A DNA stretch of 8,630 nucleotides from Acidobacteriota bacterium (GCA_003161195.1 PMOV01000370.1:1-8630); one strand, 5' to 3'; shown: positions 1 through 6,099, counted from the first letter of the stretch. Program-made: numbers and translations. Notes: generated by a model not told the origin, from the letters alone.

Positions 1-345
1 GCGCAACGTGGGAGACTGGTGGCCGTCGGCGAGCAGGTAGCAAAAGCGCGTGGTGCCGTCCGCCTCGGTGTAGTTGCGCACGGTGAGGTTCACCAGCAGC
101 ACGCCGTTGACGCTGCGCAGGTCCGCGGGTTCCTCGAGCGTACTGCCGGGAATGGGGCGCGGGCATGGATCGGGCGATTGTTCCTGAGTAGTCTGGGCCG
201 TCGCTCGCGCCGCATCTGGCACACCCGCAAAGGTACGTCCTGGGCTGAGCCCCAGAGTGAGCACGGCGGCGAGCAGCGCAGGAAGCGCGAGTCGTATCCT
301 CAGGCGCGCGCTGGACGAGTGCAAATTAATGAAACGAGAGAACAT
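1..345 (-). CDS. Secreted multicopper oxidase, N-terminal part (cut off by left window edge)
   Basis: The frame is open from the ATG at 345 to the window edge, giving 115 residues and no stop, so the gene continues to the left. Residues about 17-40 form a basic-then-hydrophobic Sec-type signal peptide (LALPALLAAVLTLG core) with plausible cleavage after TFA; there is no twin-arginine motif. After a Gln/Pro-rich linker, residues 61-115 contain CPRPIPGS, a DLRSVNGVLLVNLTV strand and RFCYLLADGHQSPTLR. This matches the start of the first cupredoxin domain of multicopper oxidases, where the pattern leads into a PGD turn and then the first HxH copper ligands. Those ligands lie outside the window, so activity (copper or phenol oxidation outside the cytoplasm) is inferred from family only. 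An in-frame stop at 364-366 and no other start codon before 345 fix the start. The Shine-Dalgarno sequence is weak. It lies downstream of rpsT but behind a strong terminator, so it probably has its own promoter. Confidence 0.72.
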   Translation of the reverse strand, partial: MFSRFINLHSSSARLRIRLALPALLAAVLTLGLSPGRTFAGVPDAARATAQTTQEQSPDPCPRPIPGSTLEEPADLRSVNGVLLVNLTVRNYTEADGTTRFCYLLADGHQSPTLR

Positions 346-435
346 GCAGAGCTTTGGGTGTCGCTATTTTCTGTAGCACAGCGTCGGGTGAACTTCTTGA
401 TGTACCAGCCGGGAAGGTAGGGTACTCCGGAATAG

Positions 436-460
436 TTACGGAATGGTGACAAATTCGTAA
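436..460. repeat. Imperfect inverted repeat upstream of the multicopper oxidase gene
   Basis: TTACGGAAT (436-444) and ATTCGTAA (453-460) are complementary apart from one bulged G, separated by eight bases. The repeat sits about 90 bases upstream of the oxidase start and after the rpsT terminator, where an operator would be expected. It does not match a copper-regulator box I know. A regulatory role is inference. Confidence 0.3.
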
Positions 461-494
461 ATGCGAGAATCGCCGCGCGGGCAAGACTCGTGAC

Positions 495-530
495 AAAAAA
501 AGGGAGGCAACCCTAGTTGCCTCCCTTTTT
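495..530 (-). terminator. Intrinsic terminator of rpsT, symmetrical
   Basis: A perfect 10-bp stem, GGGAGGCAAC (502-511) with GTTGCCTCCC (516-525), closes a four-base CCTA loop. It is flanked by seven A on the left (495-501) and five T on the right (526-530), so it can terminate transcription in both directions. It lies about 50 bases past the rpsT stop on the minus strand, where the A run becomes the U tract of the transcript. Confidence 0.93.
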
Positions 531-578
531 AATCCTTCGTCGGCAAATTTTCTGCCGGGAAAATTCCACAACGGAAGG

Positions 579-884
579 TTACTTCGCGGCCTTGGCTTTG
601 AGCCCGTTGTACGCCAGCGTGAGGCGCGACTTGTAACGATTCCCAGTATTTTCGTGCAGCACGCCCTTGGTGATGGCGCGGTCGATGGCCGCCATCGTGG
701 GGTGCAGCAGGTTGCCGACGGCCGTGGGATCCCCGGCGCCGATGGCCGTGCGCATGCGCTTCATGAAGGTGCGGACTTGCGTGCGGTTCGCGCGATTCAC
801 GCCGGCGCGCTGGTGGGATTGCGCGGCGCGCTTTAATACGGACTTTTTCTTCTTCTTGATCTTCGTTGCCTGACCCTGCGCCAT
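579..884 (-). CDS. rpsT: 30S ribosomal protein S20 (bS20)
   Basis: This 101-residue, very basic protein is small ribosomal subunit protein bS20, which binds 16S rRNA early in 30S assembly. Family features visible are the Lys-rich N-terminus (KIKKKKKSVLKRAAQ, residues 8-22), the central NRTQVRTFMKRMRTAI helix (about 33-48), and the C-terminal ITKGVLHENTGNRYKSRLT segment (about 72-90) that corresponds to the conserved KGxxHxNxAxRxKSRL pattern. It is slightly longer than the roughly 87-residue E. coli protein. The start is set by a good Shine-Dalgarno AAGGAG at 896-891, seven bases from the ATG. It is transcribed alone: there is a near-consensus promoter at 947-919 and an intrinsic terminator at 495-530. 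Base and codon use match its neighbours and nothing suggests transfer. Confidence 0.97.
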   Translation of the reverse strand: MAQGQATKIKKKKKSVLKRAAQSHQRAGVNRANRTQVRTFMKRMRTAIGAGDPTAVGNLLHPTMAAIDRAITKGVLHENTGNRYKSRLTLAYNGLKAKAAK

Positions 885-918
885 CTAGTGCTCCTTATCG
901 GTATCGCTCAAACCATCA

Positions 919-947
919 ATTTTAGGGGAGCCGCGAGGTGAAGTCAA
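919..947 (-). promoter_or_regulatory. Near-consensus sigma-70-type promoter of rpsT
   Basis: On the minus strand TTGACT (947-942) is followed by exactly 17 bases and then TAAAAT (924-919). Each hexamer differs from consensus by one base and the spacing is optimal. The predicted transcript start near 912 leaves a leader of about 27 bases containing the AAGGAG ribosome site. This is the strongest promoter-like signal in the window and fits a highly expressed ribosomal gene. Confidence 0.8.
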
Positions 948-1055
948 CGCGGGGTCAAGCCGTCGCGGTTAAGCCACCGCGCGTTAGCACCGCGCGTCCA
1001 ACTCCATTAACTGGCCGCATGGCAGTTCAACGCTGGATCGACGACGGCGCTGTTG

Positions 1056-1874
1056 CTAGCGCCGGTTTACGGCGAACCAAGGCACATCGCGATAAGAATC
1101 CGCCACCACCCAAGCCGCCGCCGTCAGCGCCCAGGAGATCACCGTCTCGCTCCACACGAAGGCGTTCTTGCTACCCGCCGCCACGATGGGCACCCACACC
1201 AGCACCGTGAAGATGCCGATCTGCGCCGCGGAGAGCGCGGCCGCGAGCCGTGCCAAAATTCCGAAGAGTACCCCCACGCCAGCCGCGAGAAATGCGGCGC
1301 CGAAAAAATACGCCCAGCCCATATGCCATGGCAACCAGCGCGGCACCAACGCGGCGGTCTCTTTCGCGTAGGTAAAATGGGCCACACCAAAGGGAATCAT
1401 CGCCAGGCCATACAGCACCCTCGCAAAACGCACGCCTTTTTCGCCGGCGACGAAACCAAGCCGCCGCCTATCCCATTCCGGAGCGAACCACGCATACAGC
1501 ACCCAGGCGCCCGCCACCATCACGGCCGTCTCCCCCCAATTCGACCAGGAGTCCTGCGATTTGGGCGCGCGGAAGAGCTCGGGAACTTTGAAAACCAGCC
1601 ACCAAACCAGAAGATACGCAAACAGTACGCGCGCAGCGAAGGCTGCCGTCCGTTGCCACAGCAGTCCTATCCCACACGCCAGACAAACGACGGCACAAAG
1701 ATACACCAGCGCCTCGCGTCCCGGCACAGCCTGGGATACCGGCGTCCATATTGCGGTGAAGTCCCCGCTCCTCAGGCCCATGACCCCGAGGCCGATCATC
1801 GTCGCCGCCAACACCGTGGCACCCGGGCTCGCGACGCGCCCGGCCCTCAGCTCCGGTCTCGGCGGTTCAGCCAT
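1056..1874 (-). CDS. DoxX-like polytopic membrane protein, eight predicted helices
   Basis: This 272-residue protein is mainly hydrophobic helices, at about residues 18-36, 55-73, 78-97, 115-131, 149-169, 186-207, 211-232 and 244-260. Layout and sequence feel (small-residue-rich helices, RVLYGLAMIPFGVAHFTY around 152-169, FFGAAFLAAGVGVLFG around 190-205) resemble DoxX/DoxD-like integral membrane proteins. The two four-helix halves suggest an internal duplication of the usual four-helix DoxX unit, which would explain a length about twice the common DoxX size. No catalytic residues are recognisable and the function is unknown; some DoxX-related proteins are linked to thiol or quinone redox. The start follows the regulator's stop by only 21 bases, with an A-rich leader and no good Shine-Dalgarno, so cotranscription and perhaps coupled translation with the regulator are likely. 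The family assignment is moderately sure. Confidence 0.7.
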   Translation of the reverse strand: MAEPPRPELRAGRVASPGATVLAATMIGLGVMGLRSGDFTAIWTPVSQAVPGREALVYLCAVVCLACGIGLLWQRTAAFAARVLFAYLLVWWLVFKVPELFRAPKSQDSWSNWGETAVMVAGAWVLYAWFAPEWDRRRLGFVAGEKGVRFARVLYGLAMIPFGVAHFTYAKETAALVPRWLPWHMGWAYFFGAAFLAAGVGVLFGILARLAAALSAAQIGIFTVLVWVPIVAAGSKNAFVWSETVISWALTAAAWVVADSYRDVPWFAVNRR

Positions 1875-1895
1875 TTTATTTTTTTCCGAAAAGCT

Positions 1896-4130
1896 CTAGT
1901 GAAAGTCATTCACCAGCATGATGCTGGCGCCGCTCTCGTTAATCTGCGAATACAACAGGTAGCGCCCATCGGGCGAAAGAGACATACCCTCATGCAGATC
2001 GTTCTCCGCGGTAAAAGCCTCGTGCGCCTGCCGCGTGGCGAAATCGTAAAAGCACACGGCCCGTGGACGATCCTGGGAGGTAAAGTAAATTCCTTCCTTG
2101 GCGACCACCCATTGCGATTGCTCTGAGAGTTTGGGCATTCCCGGCACCGCTTGCGGGGCCGCGCCTGGGCGGTCCAGTGCGAGCATCATCAAGCTGGCAT
2201 CCGAGTATCGCGACGGATAGTACAGCGTCCTGCCATCGGAAGACTCGATAGGTTCGGTGATCTCCAATGACGCCAAAAGCAGCGTCGCGTCCCCGCCCTC
2301 CGCTGGGCAACGGTACAACTGGTGCCCATTTTTTTCATAACCGAGAAAATAGATCCACTTGCCGTCATGTGACCAGTACGGCAGGTTGGCGTTCCGGACG
2401 TTGTTGATCTTCAGCTTATGCACCACGCGATTCGAGATATCCGCGGTGTACAGCGCGAGGCTGCCGTCCGGTTCGTCGGACTCGAATACGATTTTGCGCG
2501 AATCCGGCGACCACTGCGGAAAGCCCGCCGACGCCGATTGCGAAATCTGGACGATATTCTGACCATCGCTGTCGCCCAGCCACACGCTCCACTTGCCGGA
2601 CCGTGCGGAGTCGAAAGCCACGTGCCGGCCGTCCGGCGAGAATTGCGCGGCGTCTTGCGGGCGCGAGGAAGGATACATCTCTACCGCCGGAGCTTTCAGG
2701 TTCTGCAGGTCCTTCCGGCAGATTTTAAAGTGATAGTCCGAGACGCTATATGCCAACTTGCGCCCGTCGTGCGAAAGCGTCGGCCAATCCCCTCCGATAT
2801 CGGTAAGCCTATGTACCTGGCCATCGGCAACGCGTATTTGAACGAACTGGCTGCCCATCGGGGTGTTTACCGCGACGATGACGGACTGATCATCGCCTGA
2901 CCACAATGCCAACGAGGGAAACTCGTGTATGCGCGCCAGCAATCGTCTGCTCTTGCCCTCCACATCCGTCACCAGGTAGTCAAAGTTGACGGTGCTGATG
3001 ACGCACAGTATCAGCAACTCGTTCCCGCTGTGGGAGAACGTCAGCAGTCCTTCATGGCGGCAAGCCGGATCGTGCGGAAATTCGTGGGTCTCGAGCGTGG
3101 CCATATTTAAGAGAAACGCGCGGTCTCCCGGCTGCCCGTTTTCGGTGTCAGCGTACGCAAGCCATTTTCCGTCCGGCGACCAATTGATCGGTGCGGCGAC
3201 CTCGTATGGCGTGTGCGTCGTAACCAGTTTTCGTTCTGGACCACCCAGCGCCGGTACCACATAAATCCCATTGTCGTCCGGCGCCAGGCGATGAAACGCG
3301 ATCTGCGTCCCATCCGGCGACCATGTCGAACTGATCCAGTCGGAGGGATGATTCGTCAATCGCAGGAGCGTTTCACTGCCAATGGCCTTCACGTACAAGT
3401 CGTACTGACGCTTCCCCGATGCGAAGGATGGCGGATTGGCCGACAGCTCGCCCGATGCACCAGCCTGCGCATTATTCGCTTCAGGATCCCAGGCAAAGAC
3501 AATGCGCGAACCATCTGGCGACAACGACGGCGCCGTTTGGAGCCCGGGGTAGGCGGTAAACGGCACCGCCGCCAGCGGAACATGCACGCTGGCGCCAGAA
3601 GTCGCCGACTTGCGATAGACCCACGCCCACACCAGCGCCACAGCCACCACCGCCGCCAACGCCGCGAGCCCCAACCTCCAGTCGCCTGCTCGCTTCGCTG
3701 CCACACCCGGAGTGGCCACTAGCCCCAGTGCCGGCGGCGATTCCGCCGGAGTCATCACCAGCGGCGCCTCGGCTTTGATCTTTCCAATGAATCGGTACCC
3801 GCGCTTCGGCAGCGTCTCGATGTACCGTGGCTCGCTGGCGGAATCTCCCAGCGCCTCGCGAATCTTGTTCACTGCCGCGGGCAGGCTGTGCTCGAAATCG
3901 ACAAACGTGTCCCCAGGCCATAGCTCCGCGCAAATCTCTTCGCGGCTCACCACCTCCCCGGCATTTTCCAGCAACAGCAACAGCAGTTGGAACGGCTGTG
4001 CCTGCAGCCGGACGCGCGTGCCGTTCTTACGCAACTCACCGGAACGAAGGTCTACCTCGAAATCGTCGAAAGCAATCTTCGGCGGTCTGGGCGAAAGGGA
4101 ACTGGATTTTTGCGGGTTGGTGAAGGGCAT
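1896..4130 (-). CDS. Transmembrane winged-helix regulator with C-terminal WD40/TolB-like beta-propeller
   Basis: This 744-residue protein joins three parts. Residues about 19-118 are an OmpR/PhoB-type winged-helix DNA-binding domain, with FDDFEVDLRSGELRKNG at the N-terminal sheet, LWPGDTFVDFEHSL and AAVNKIREALGD in the recognition region, and the closing wing IETLPKRGYRFIGKI. Residues about 151-171 form one transmembrane helix. The rest is a beta-propeller with repeated PD40 motifs: LSPDGSRIVF (203), WSPDGTQIAF (270), WSPDGKWLAY (317), LSHDGRKLAY (452), FSPDGRHVAF (497), WSPDSRKIVF (540), WSHDGKWIYF (586), LSPDGRYLLY (718), plus degenerate copies near 365, 409 and 629. The layout is CadC/ToxR-like: cytoplasmic DNA binding, membrane anchor, extracytoplasmic sensor. 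The ligand is unknown. The ATG at 4130 is the only usable start: an in-frame stop lies at 4211-4209 and no start codon falls between. There is no strong Shine-Dalgarno. Confidence 0.93.
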   Translation of the reverse strand: MPFTNPQKSSSLSPRPPKIAFDDFEVDLRSGELRKNGTRVRLQAQPFQLLLLLLENAGEVVSREEICAELWPGDTFVDFEHSLPAAVNKIREALGDSASEPRYIETLPKRGYRFIGKIKAEAPLVMTPAESPPALGLVATPGVAAKRAGDWRLGLAALAAVVAVALVWAWVYRKSATSGASVHVPLAAVPFTAYPGLQTAPSLSPDGSRIVFAWDPEANNAQAGASGELSANPPSFASGKRQYDLYVKAIGSETLLRLTNHPSDWISSTWSPDGTQIAFHRLAPDDNGIYVVPALGGPERKLVTTHTPYEVAAPINWSPDGKWLAYADTENGQPGDRAFLLNMATLETHEFPHDPACRHEGLLTFSHSGNELLILCVISTVNFDYLVTDVEGKSRRLLARIHEFPSLALWSGDDQSVIVAVNTPMGSQFVQIRVADGQVHRLTDIGGDWPTLSHDGRKLAYSVSDYHFKICRKDLQNLKAPAVEMYPSSRPQDAAQFSPDGRHVAFDSARSGKWSVWLGDSDGQNIVQISQSASAGFPQWSPDSRKIVFESDEPDGSLALYTADISNRVVHKLKINNVRNANLPYWSHDGKWIYFLGYEKNGHQLYRCPAEGGDATLLLASLEITEPIESSDGRTLYYPSRYSDASLMMLALDRPGAAPQAVPGMPKLSEQSQWVVAKEGIYFTSQDRPRAVCFYDFATRQAHEAFTAENDLHEGMSLSPDGRYLLYSQINESGASIMLVNDFH

Positions 4131-4236
4131 GTCGCGGTGGTTGCGGTTTCGGGCCCGCCGGTCAGGCGCCGGAGTTCCGTTCTCGTGTCTGTCGACGTAA
4201 AATCCCTTTCATCGCGTCATGCCGGTGTTCATCCGG

Positions 4237-4254
4237 GGGGATGCTAGCACCCCC
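4237..4254. promoter_or_regulatory. 18-bp imperfect palindrome, candidate operator
   Basis: GGGGATGCTAGCACCCCC is self-complementary at 16 of 18 positions; only the pair at 4241/4250 is mismatched. It covers the candidate -10 box of the regulator gene at 4246-4241. A dimeric repressor would fit such a site, but the protein that binds it is not identified. Confidence 0.4.
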
Positions 4255-4270
4255 ATCAAGCTATGGTCAA
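4241..4270 (-). promoter_or_regulatory. Candidate promoter of the winged-helix/propeller regulator
   Basis: On the minus strand TTGACC (4270-4265) and TAGCAT (4246-4241) are separated by 18 bases. The transcript would start near 4234 and have a leader of about 100 bases before the ATG at 4130. Each hexamer has four or five matches to sigma-70 consensus. The call is supported by position but not by experiment. Confidence 0.45.
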
Positions 4271-4288
4271 GCACTGGCCAAGTCTGCA
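4256..4288. repeat. Tandem 11-bp direct repeats, candidate binding site for an OmpR/PhoB-type regulator
   Basis: TCAAGCTATGG (4256-4266) is followed directly by TCAAGCACTGG (4267-4277), matching at 9 of 11 positions. A third unit, CCAAGTCTGCA (4278-4288), keeps only the CAAG core in phase. OmpR/PhoB-type winged helices characteristically bind head-to-tail on direct repeats about 11 bp apart, and the adjacent gene encodes such a domain. The repeats overlap the candidate -35 box at 4270-4265. TCAAGCACT occurs again at 4313-4321, out of phase. Confidence 0.4.
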
Positions 4289-4456
4289 GCTTGCCGCTAA
4301 CTATAAATAATCTCAAGCACTTACTGGATAAACAAAAGTTAAGGCGGAATTGACCCGCTGAGCATTGCCGCCCCCCTTGTTCTCGTGGAAAGTGCCACCA
4401 GTTTGTTCCTGCGCTCCTCCCGGCGCCGGAAAAAGTGCTTTCCCAAATCGTTCCAC

Positions 4457-4462
4457 AAGGAG
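4457..4462 (+). promoter_or_regulatory. Shine-Dalgarno that fixes the start of the secreted protein
   Basis: AAGGAG ends six bases before the ATG at 4469. An in-frame ATG at 4463 abuts it with no spacing and is unlikely to be used. A longer in-frame reading from 4385 would put a basic, non-signal extension ahead of the signal peptide. Confidence 0.8.
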
Positions 4463-4468
4463 ATGAAC

Positions 4469-5125
4469 ATGAATTCGCACCTTGCCGTTGCCGTAAAATC
4501 CCCAGTCCACCGCCGCTTTGCTGGCCTCGCTTTAGCCGCGTGCCTCGCCGTGTTGCTTAGCGCGTCTGCGGTCAAAGCCGGTTGCGCGGTTCCTTACACA
4601 GGGCCTGTCCCTGCCAAATCCGAACCCGCGCCCAAAATCCCTTTCATCAGCCACCCGGCCGATGACGATGACGACTGGCGCGAACCAGCCACCATCGTCG
4701 GCCTGTGGCATTTAATCTACACCGCCACCTCGACCACCTCCGGCCCATTGCCCGTCCCCATCGTTCCTCCCGGAAGTTTCCCGTTTCTCGAGTCTTACAA
4801 GACCTGGCATGCCGACGGCACTGAATTTGAAAACGCGTTCTTGCCGCCCGTCGTGGGCAATGTTTGCTTCGGCGTCTGGAAAGAGAAGAAAGACGGCAGC
4901 ATCAAGCTGCATCACATTGGTCTCATGTTTGACCCGGCGACCGGAAAAGTTGCCAACGTATTTACCGTCGACGAAGTGAATCGCGTAGCCCCGGACGGCA
5001 AAACCTACTGTGGCACCTTCGATTTCAAAATCTTCGACGCCGCCGACGTCTACGGCACGGGAACGGTGCTGCAGGAGATCAAGGGCAACACGGCCGGCAC
5101 GCGCATCACTGTGCCTAAAGACTGA
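4469..5125 (+). CDS. Secreted protein of unknown function, possibly a small beta-barrel
   Basis: From the ATG at 4469 the product is 218 residues. Residues 1-37 are a clear signal peptide: basic HRR at 14-16, hydrophobic core at about 17-34 and SAVKA before the probable cleavage site, leaving GCAVPYTG as the mature start. The -3 Lys argues against a lipobox, so I call it a soluble exported protein. A Pro-rich segment and an acidic DDDDDW stretch (65-70) lead to the main domain, residues about 74-216. It begins ATIVGLWHLIYTA and has alternating strands with YKTWHADGTEFENAFLPP (110-127), NVCFGVWKEKKDGSIKLHHIG (131-151) and TGTVLQEIKGNTAGTRITV (197-215). That pattern resembles lipocalin-like beta-barrels, but I recognise no named family. 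Mature cysteines are at 39, 133 and 181. It is divergent from the winged-helix regulator and could be one of its targets. Confidence 0.8.
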   Translation: MNSHLAVAVKSPVHRRFAGLALAACLAVLLSASAVKAGCAVPYTGPVPAKSEPAPKIPFISHPADDDDDWREPATIVGLWHLIYTATSTTSGPLPVPIVPPGSFPFLESYKTWHADGTEFENAFLPPVVGNVCFGVWKEKKDGSIKLHHIGLMFDPATGKVANVFTVDEVNRVAPDGKTYCGTFDFKIFDAADVYGTGTVLQEIKGNTAGTRITVPKD

Positions 5126-5157
5126 TCGATTCTGCACGGAATACACGTTCGCAACAG

Positions 5158-5198
5158 CGGCGGCGAAAGGGAAGACACTCCTATCCCTTTCACCGCCG
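5158..5198. terminator. Long hairpin between convergent genes, probable shared terminator or transcript end
   Basis: CGGCGGCGAAAGGGA (5158-5172) pairs with TCCCTTTCACCGCCG (5184-5198) around an 11-base loop, a 15-bp stem with one non-Watson-Crick pair. That pair is C-A in plus-strand RNA and G-U in minus-strand RNA, so the stem is fully paired only in the minus-strand transcript. It lies 32 bases past the secreted-protein stop and 63 bases past the DUF3224 stop. No U tract follows directly on either strand, so it is not a textbook intrinsic terminator. Confidence 0.5.
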
Positions 5199-5261
5199 AT
5201 TGGTGGGCTTGCTCCCCGGTTTTTGCGTTATTGTGTGCCGCCGCTTTGGAATGCGCGCACG

Positions 5262-5840
5262 TCAGTGGGCGTCAGGAAGCGTGTATTCGAGGTCGTAGGA
5301 GTGTTTGCCGTTGGCGATGGTGATGTTCATTTTCCCGGCAATGCCGGTGAGTTGCCCGGACCCCGAGTCTGGCACGATGGTGATGTTCAGGAATAGGCCC
5401 GCCGCAGACATCGTGCCGCTGTGCTGCAGCGCGAAACTGCCGCTGCGGCCATGCAGAGTTCCGGTTATGCGTTCCACGGCCACGTACGCTCCAGACCCTT
5501 TTACATCCGTGCCCACCGTCAACATCTGACCCTTGGACGTGCCTTCGAAGTCGCCGTGCAGTTGCTTGCTCAAAAGCATGCGCCCGAGCGTCGAGCCCGG
5601 CGCTTTATCGTTTTCGCCGTCCGGTGTCACTTGTACGGAAAATTCGCCGGTGGCGTGCAGGGTCACGGGATCCGCCTTCTGGCTGATATATTGCGCGTCA
5701 TGTTGCTCGTGCGCCGCTGGCTTCTGAGGCCGCCGCGCCTCCGCCAGCCGCAGCGCGGGCAGTAGCGCCACGAGTGCCACCCCGGCAATCGCCACACTAA
5801 GCAAAATCACAGAGCCCTTGCGGCGGTACGTGTGATTCAT
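5262..5840 (-). CDS. DUF3224 family protein with N-terminal membrane anchor or signal
   Basis: From the ATG at 5840 the product is 192 residues. Residues about 10-32 (SVILLSVAIAGVALVALLPAL) are a hydrophobic segment after a basic NHTYRRKGS start, acting as an uncleaved anchor or signal peptide. A Gln/His-rich linker follows to about 60. Residues 62-189 match DUF3224: TGEFSVQVTP, LGRMLLSKQLHGDFEGTSKGQM, GSGAYVAVERITGTLHGRSGSF, LQHSGTM, VPDSGSGQLTGIAGKMNI and GKHSYDLEYTL. The family is a small beta-barrel of unknown function; members are usually short with little besides the domain, so the anchored layout is a variant. GAGGA at 5850-5846, five bases from the ATG, sets the start; a longer in-frame reading from 5927 has neither a suitable ribosome site nor an N-terminal signal. 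It converges on the secreted-protein gene. Confidence 0.9.
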   Translation of the reverse strand: MNHTYRRKGSVILLSVAIAGVALVALLPALRLAEARRPQKPAAHEQHDAQYISQKADPVTLHATGEFSVQVTPDGENDKAPGSTLGRMLLSKQLHGDFEGTSKGQMLTVGTDVKGSGAYVAVERITGTLHGRSGSFALQHSGTMSAAGLFLNITIVPDSGSGQLTGIAGKMNITIANGKHSYDLEYTLPDAH

Positions 5841-5845
5841 CACAG

Positions 5846-5850
5846 TCCTC
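5846..5850 (-). promoter_or_regulatory. Shine-Dalgarno fixing the DUF3224 start
   Basis: GAGGA lies five bases upstream of the ATG at 5840 on the minus strand. It favours this start, which puts the hydrophobic segment close to the N-terminus, over an upstream in-frame ATG at 5927. Confidence 0.7.
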
Positions 5851-5868
5851 AGCGCCGGGGCGCGAAAA

Positions 5869-5877
5869 ACTATACCA
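5869..5877 (-). promoter_or_regulatory. Candidate extended -10 promoter of the DUF3224 gene
   Basis: The minus strand reads TGGTATAGT, that is TATAGT (5874-5869) preceded by the extended -10 TGN element. No good -35 is found at normal spacing (a TTGGCG lies 22 bases upstream). Initiation near 5862 would give a leader of about 20 bases. Confidence 0.5.
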
Positions 5878-5896
5878 CCAGCGCATTTCCTGGGAA

Positions 5897-5923
5897 CGCC
5901 AATCTCCCGATTGGCGGGTTTTT
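5897..5923 (+). terminator. Terminator-like hairpin with T run, no gene assigned to it
   Basis: CGCCAATC (5897-5904) and GATTGGCG (5909-5916) form a perfect 8-bp stem with a TCCC loop, followed by GG and five T (5919-5923). The polarity is plus, but the nearest upstream plus-strand gene ends almost 800 bases earlier and a minus-strand gene lies between. It may stop read-through or antisense transcription, or be a binding site upstream of the DUF3224 promoter. Confidence 0.45.
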
Positions 5924-5945
5924 GCATCCGCAGCTCTCTCGATAG

Positions 5946-5963
5946 GGGCAGCGCCTGCTGCCC
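5946..5963. repeat. Short inverted repeat in the intergenic region
   Basis: GGGCAGC (5946-5952) and GCTGCCC (5957-5963) form a 7-bp perfect stem with a GCCT loop. It is the second hairpin in the 259-base gap between the DUF3224 start and the next gene (5841-6099). The rest of that gap holds only weak promoter-like sequence before the gene at 6100. No tRNA or small RNA gene is recognisable. Confidence 0.35.
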
Positions 5964-6099
5964 AGCCTGCCAGCAGCGCGGGATGAAACCGCGGCGTTGC
6001 CGATACTACGCTCGCCGCCAAACAAAAATTTCGTTCTTCGCGCCGTGATTGTGATAAAACCTCCCGTGTCCAATCTCCCTTGCCGCTGAGGCGTTGCGC

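Noticed and set aside
326..571. 81-codon minus-strand frame spanning the rpsT terminator
   Set aside because: It runs through a strong intrinsic terminator, overlaps the start of the oxidase gene in another frame and shows no family features.
1046..1063. Hairpin GGCGCT-N6-AGCGCC at the DoxX-like gene stop as a terminator
   Set aside because: It has a stem of only 6 bp, no U tract, and overlaps the stop codon; it is within chance for this GC content.
1053..2126. Long open frame on the plus strand (357 codons) across the DoxX-like gene and the end of the regulator
   Set aside because: It is antisense to two well-supported genes, Arg/His/Pro-rich without domain features, and has no ribosome site.
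4385..4468. Longer N-terminus for the secreted protein
   Set aside because: The extension is basic, would bury the signal peptide and lacks a ribosome site, while AAGGAG is correctly placed for the ATG at 4469.
6030..6058. Possible promoter TTCGTT-N17-GATAAA before the gene at 6100
   Set aside because: The position is sensible but the -35 matches consensus at only about half its positions, so it is too weak to list as a feature.
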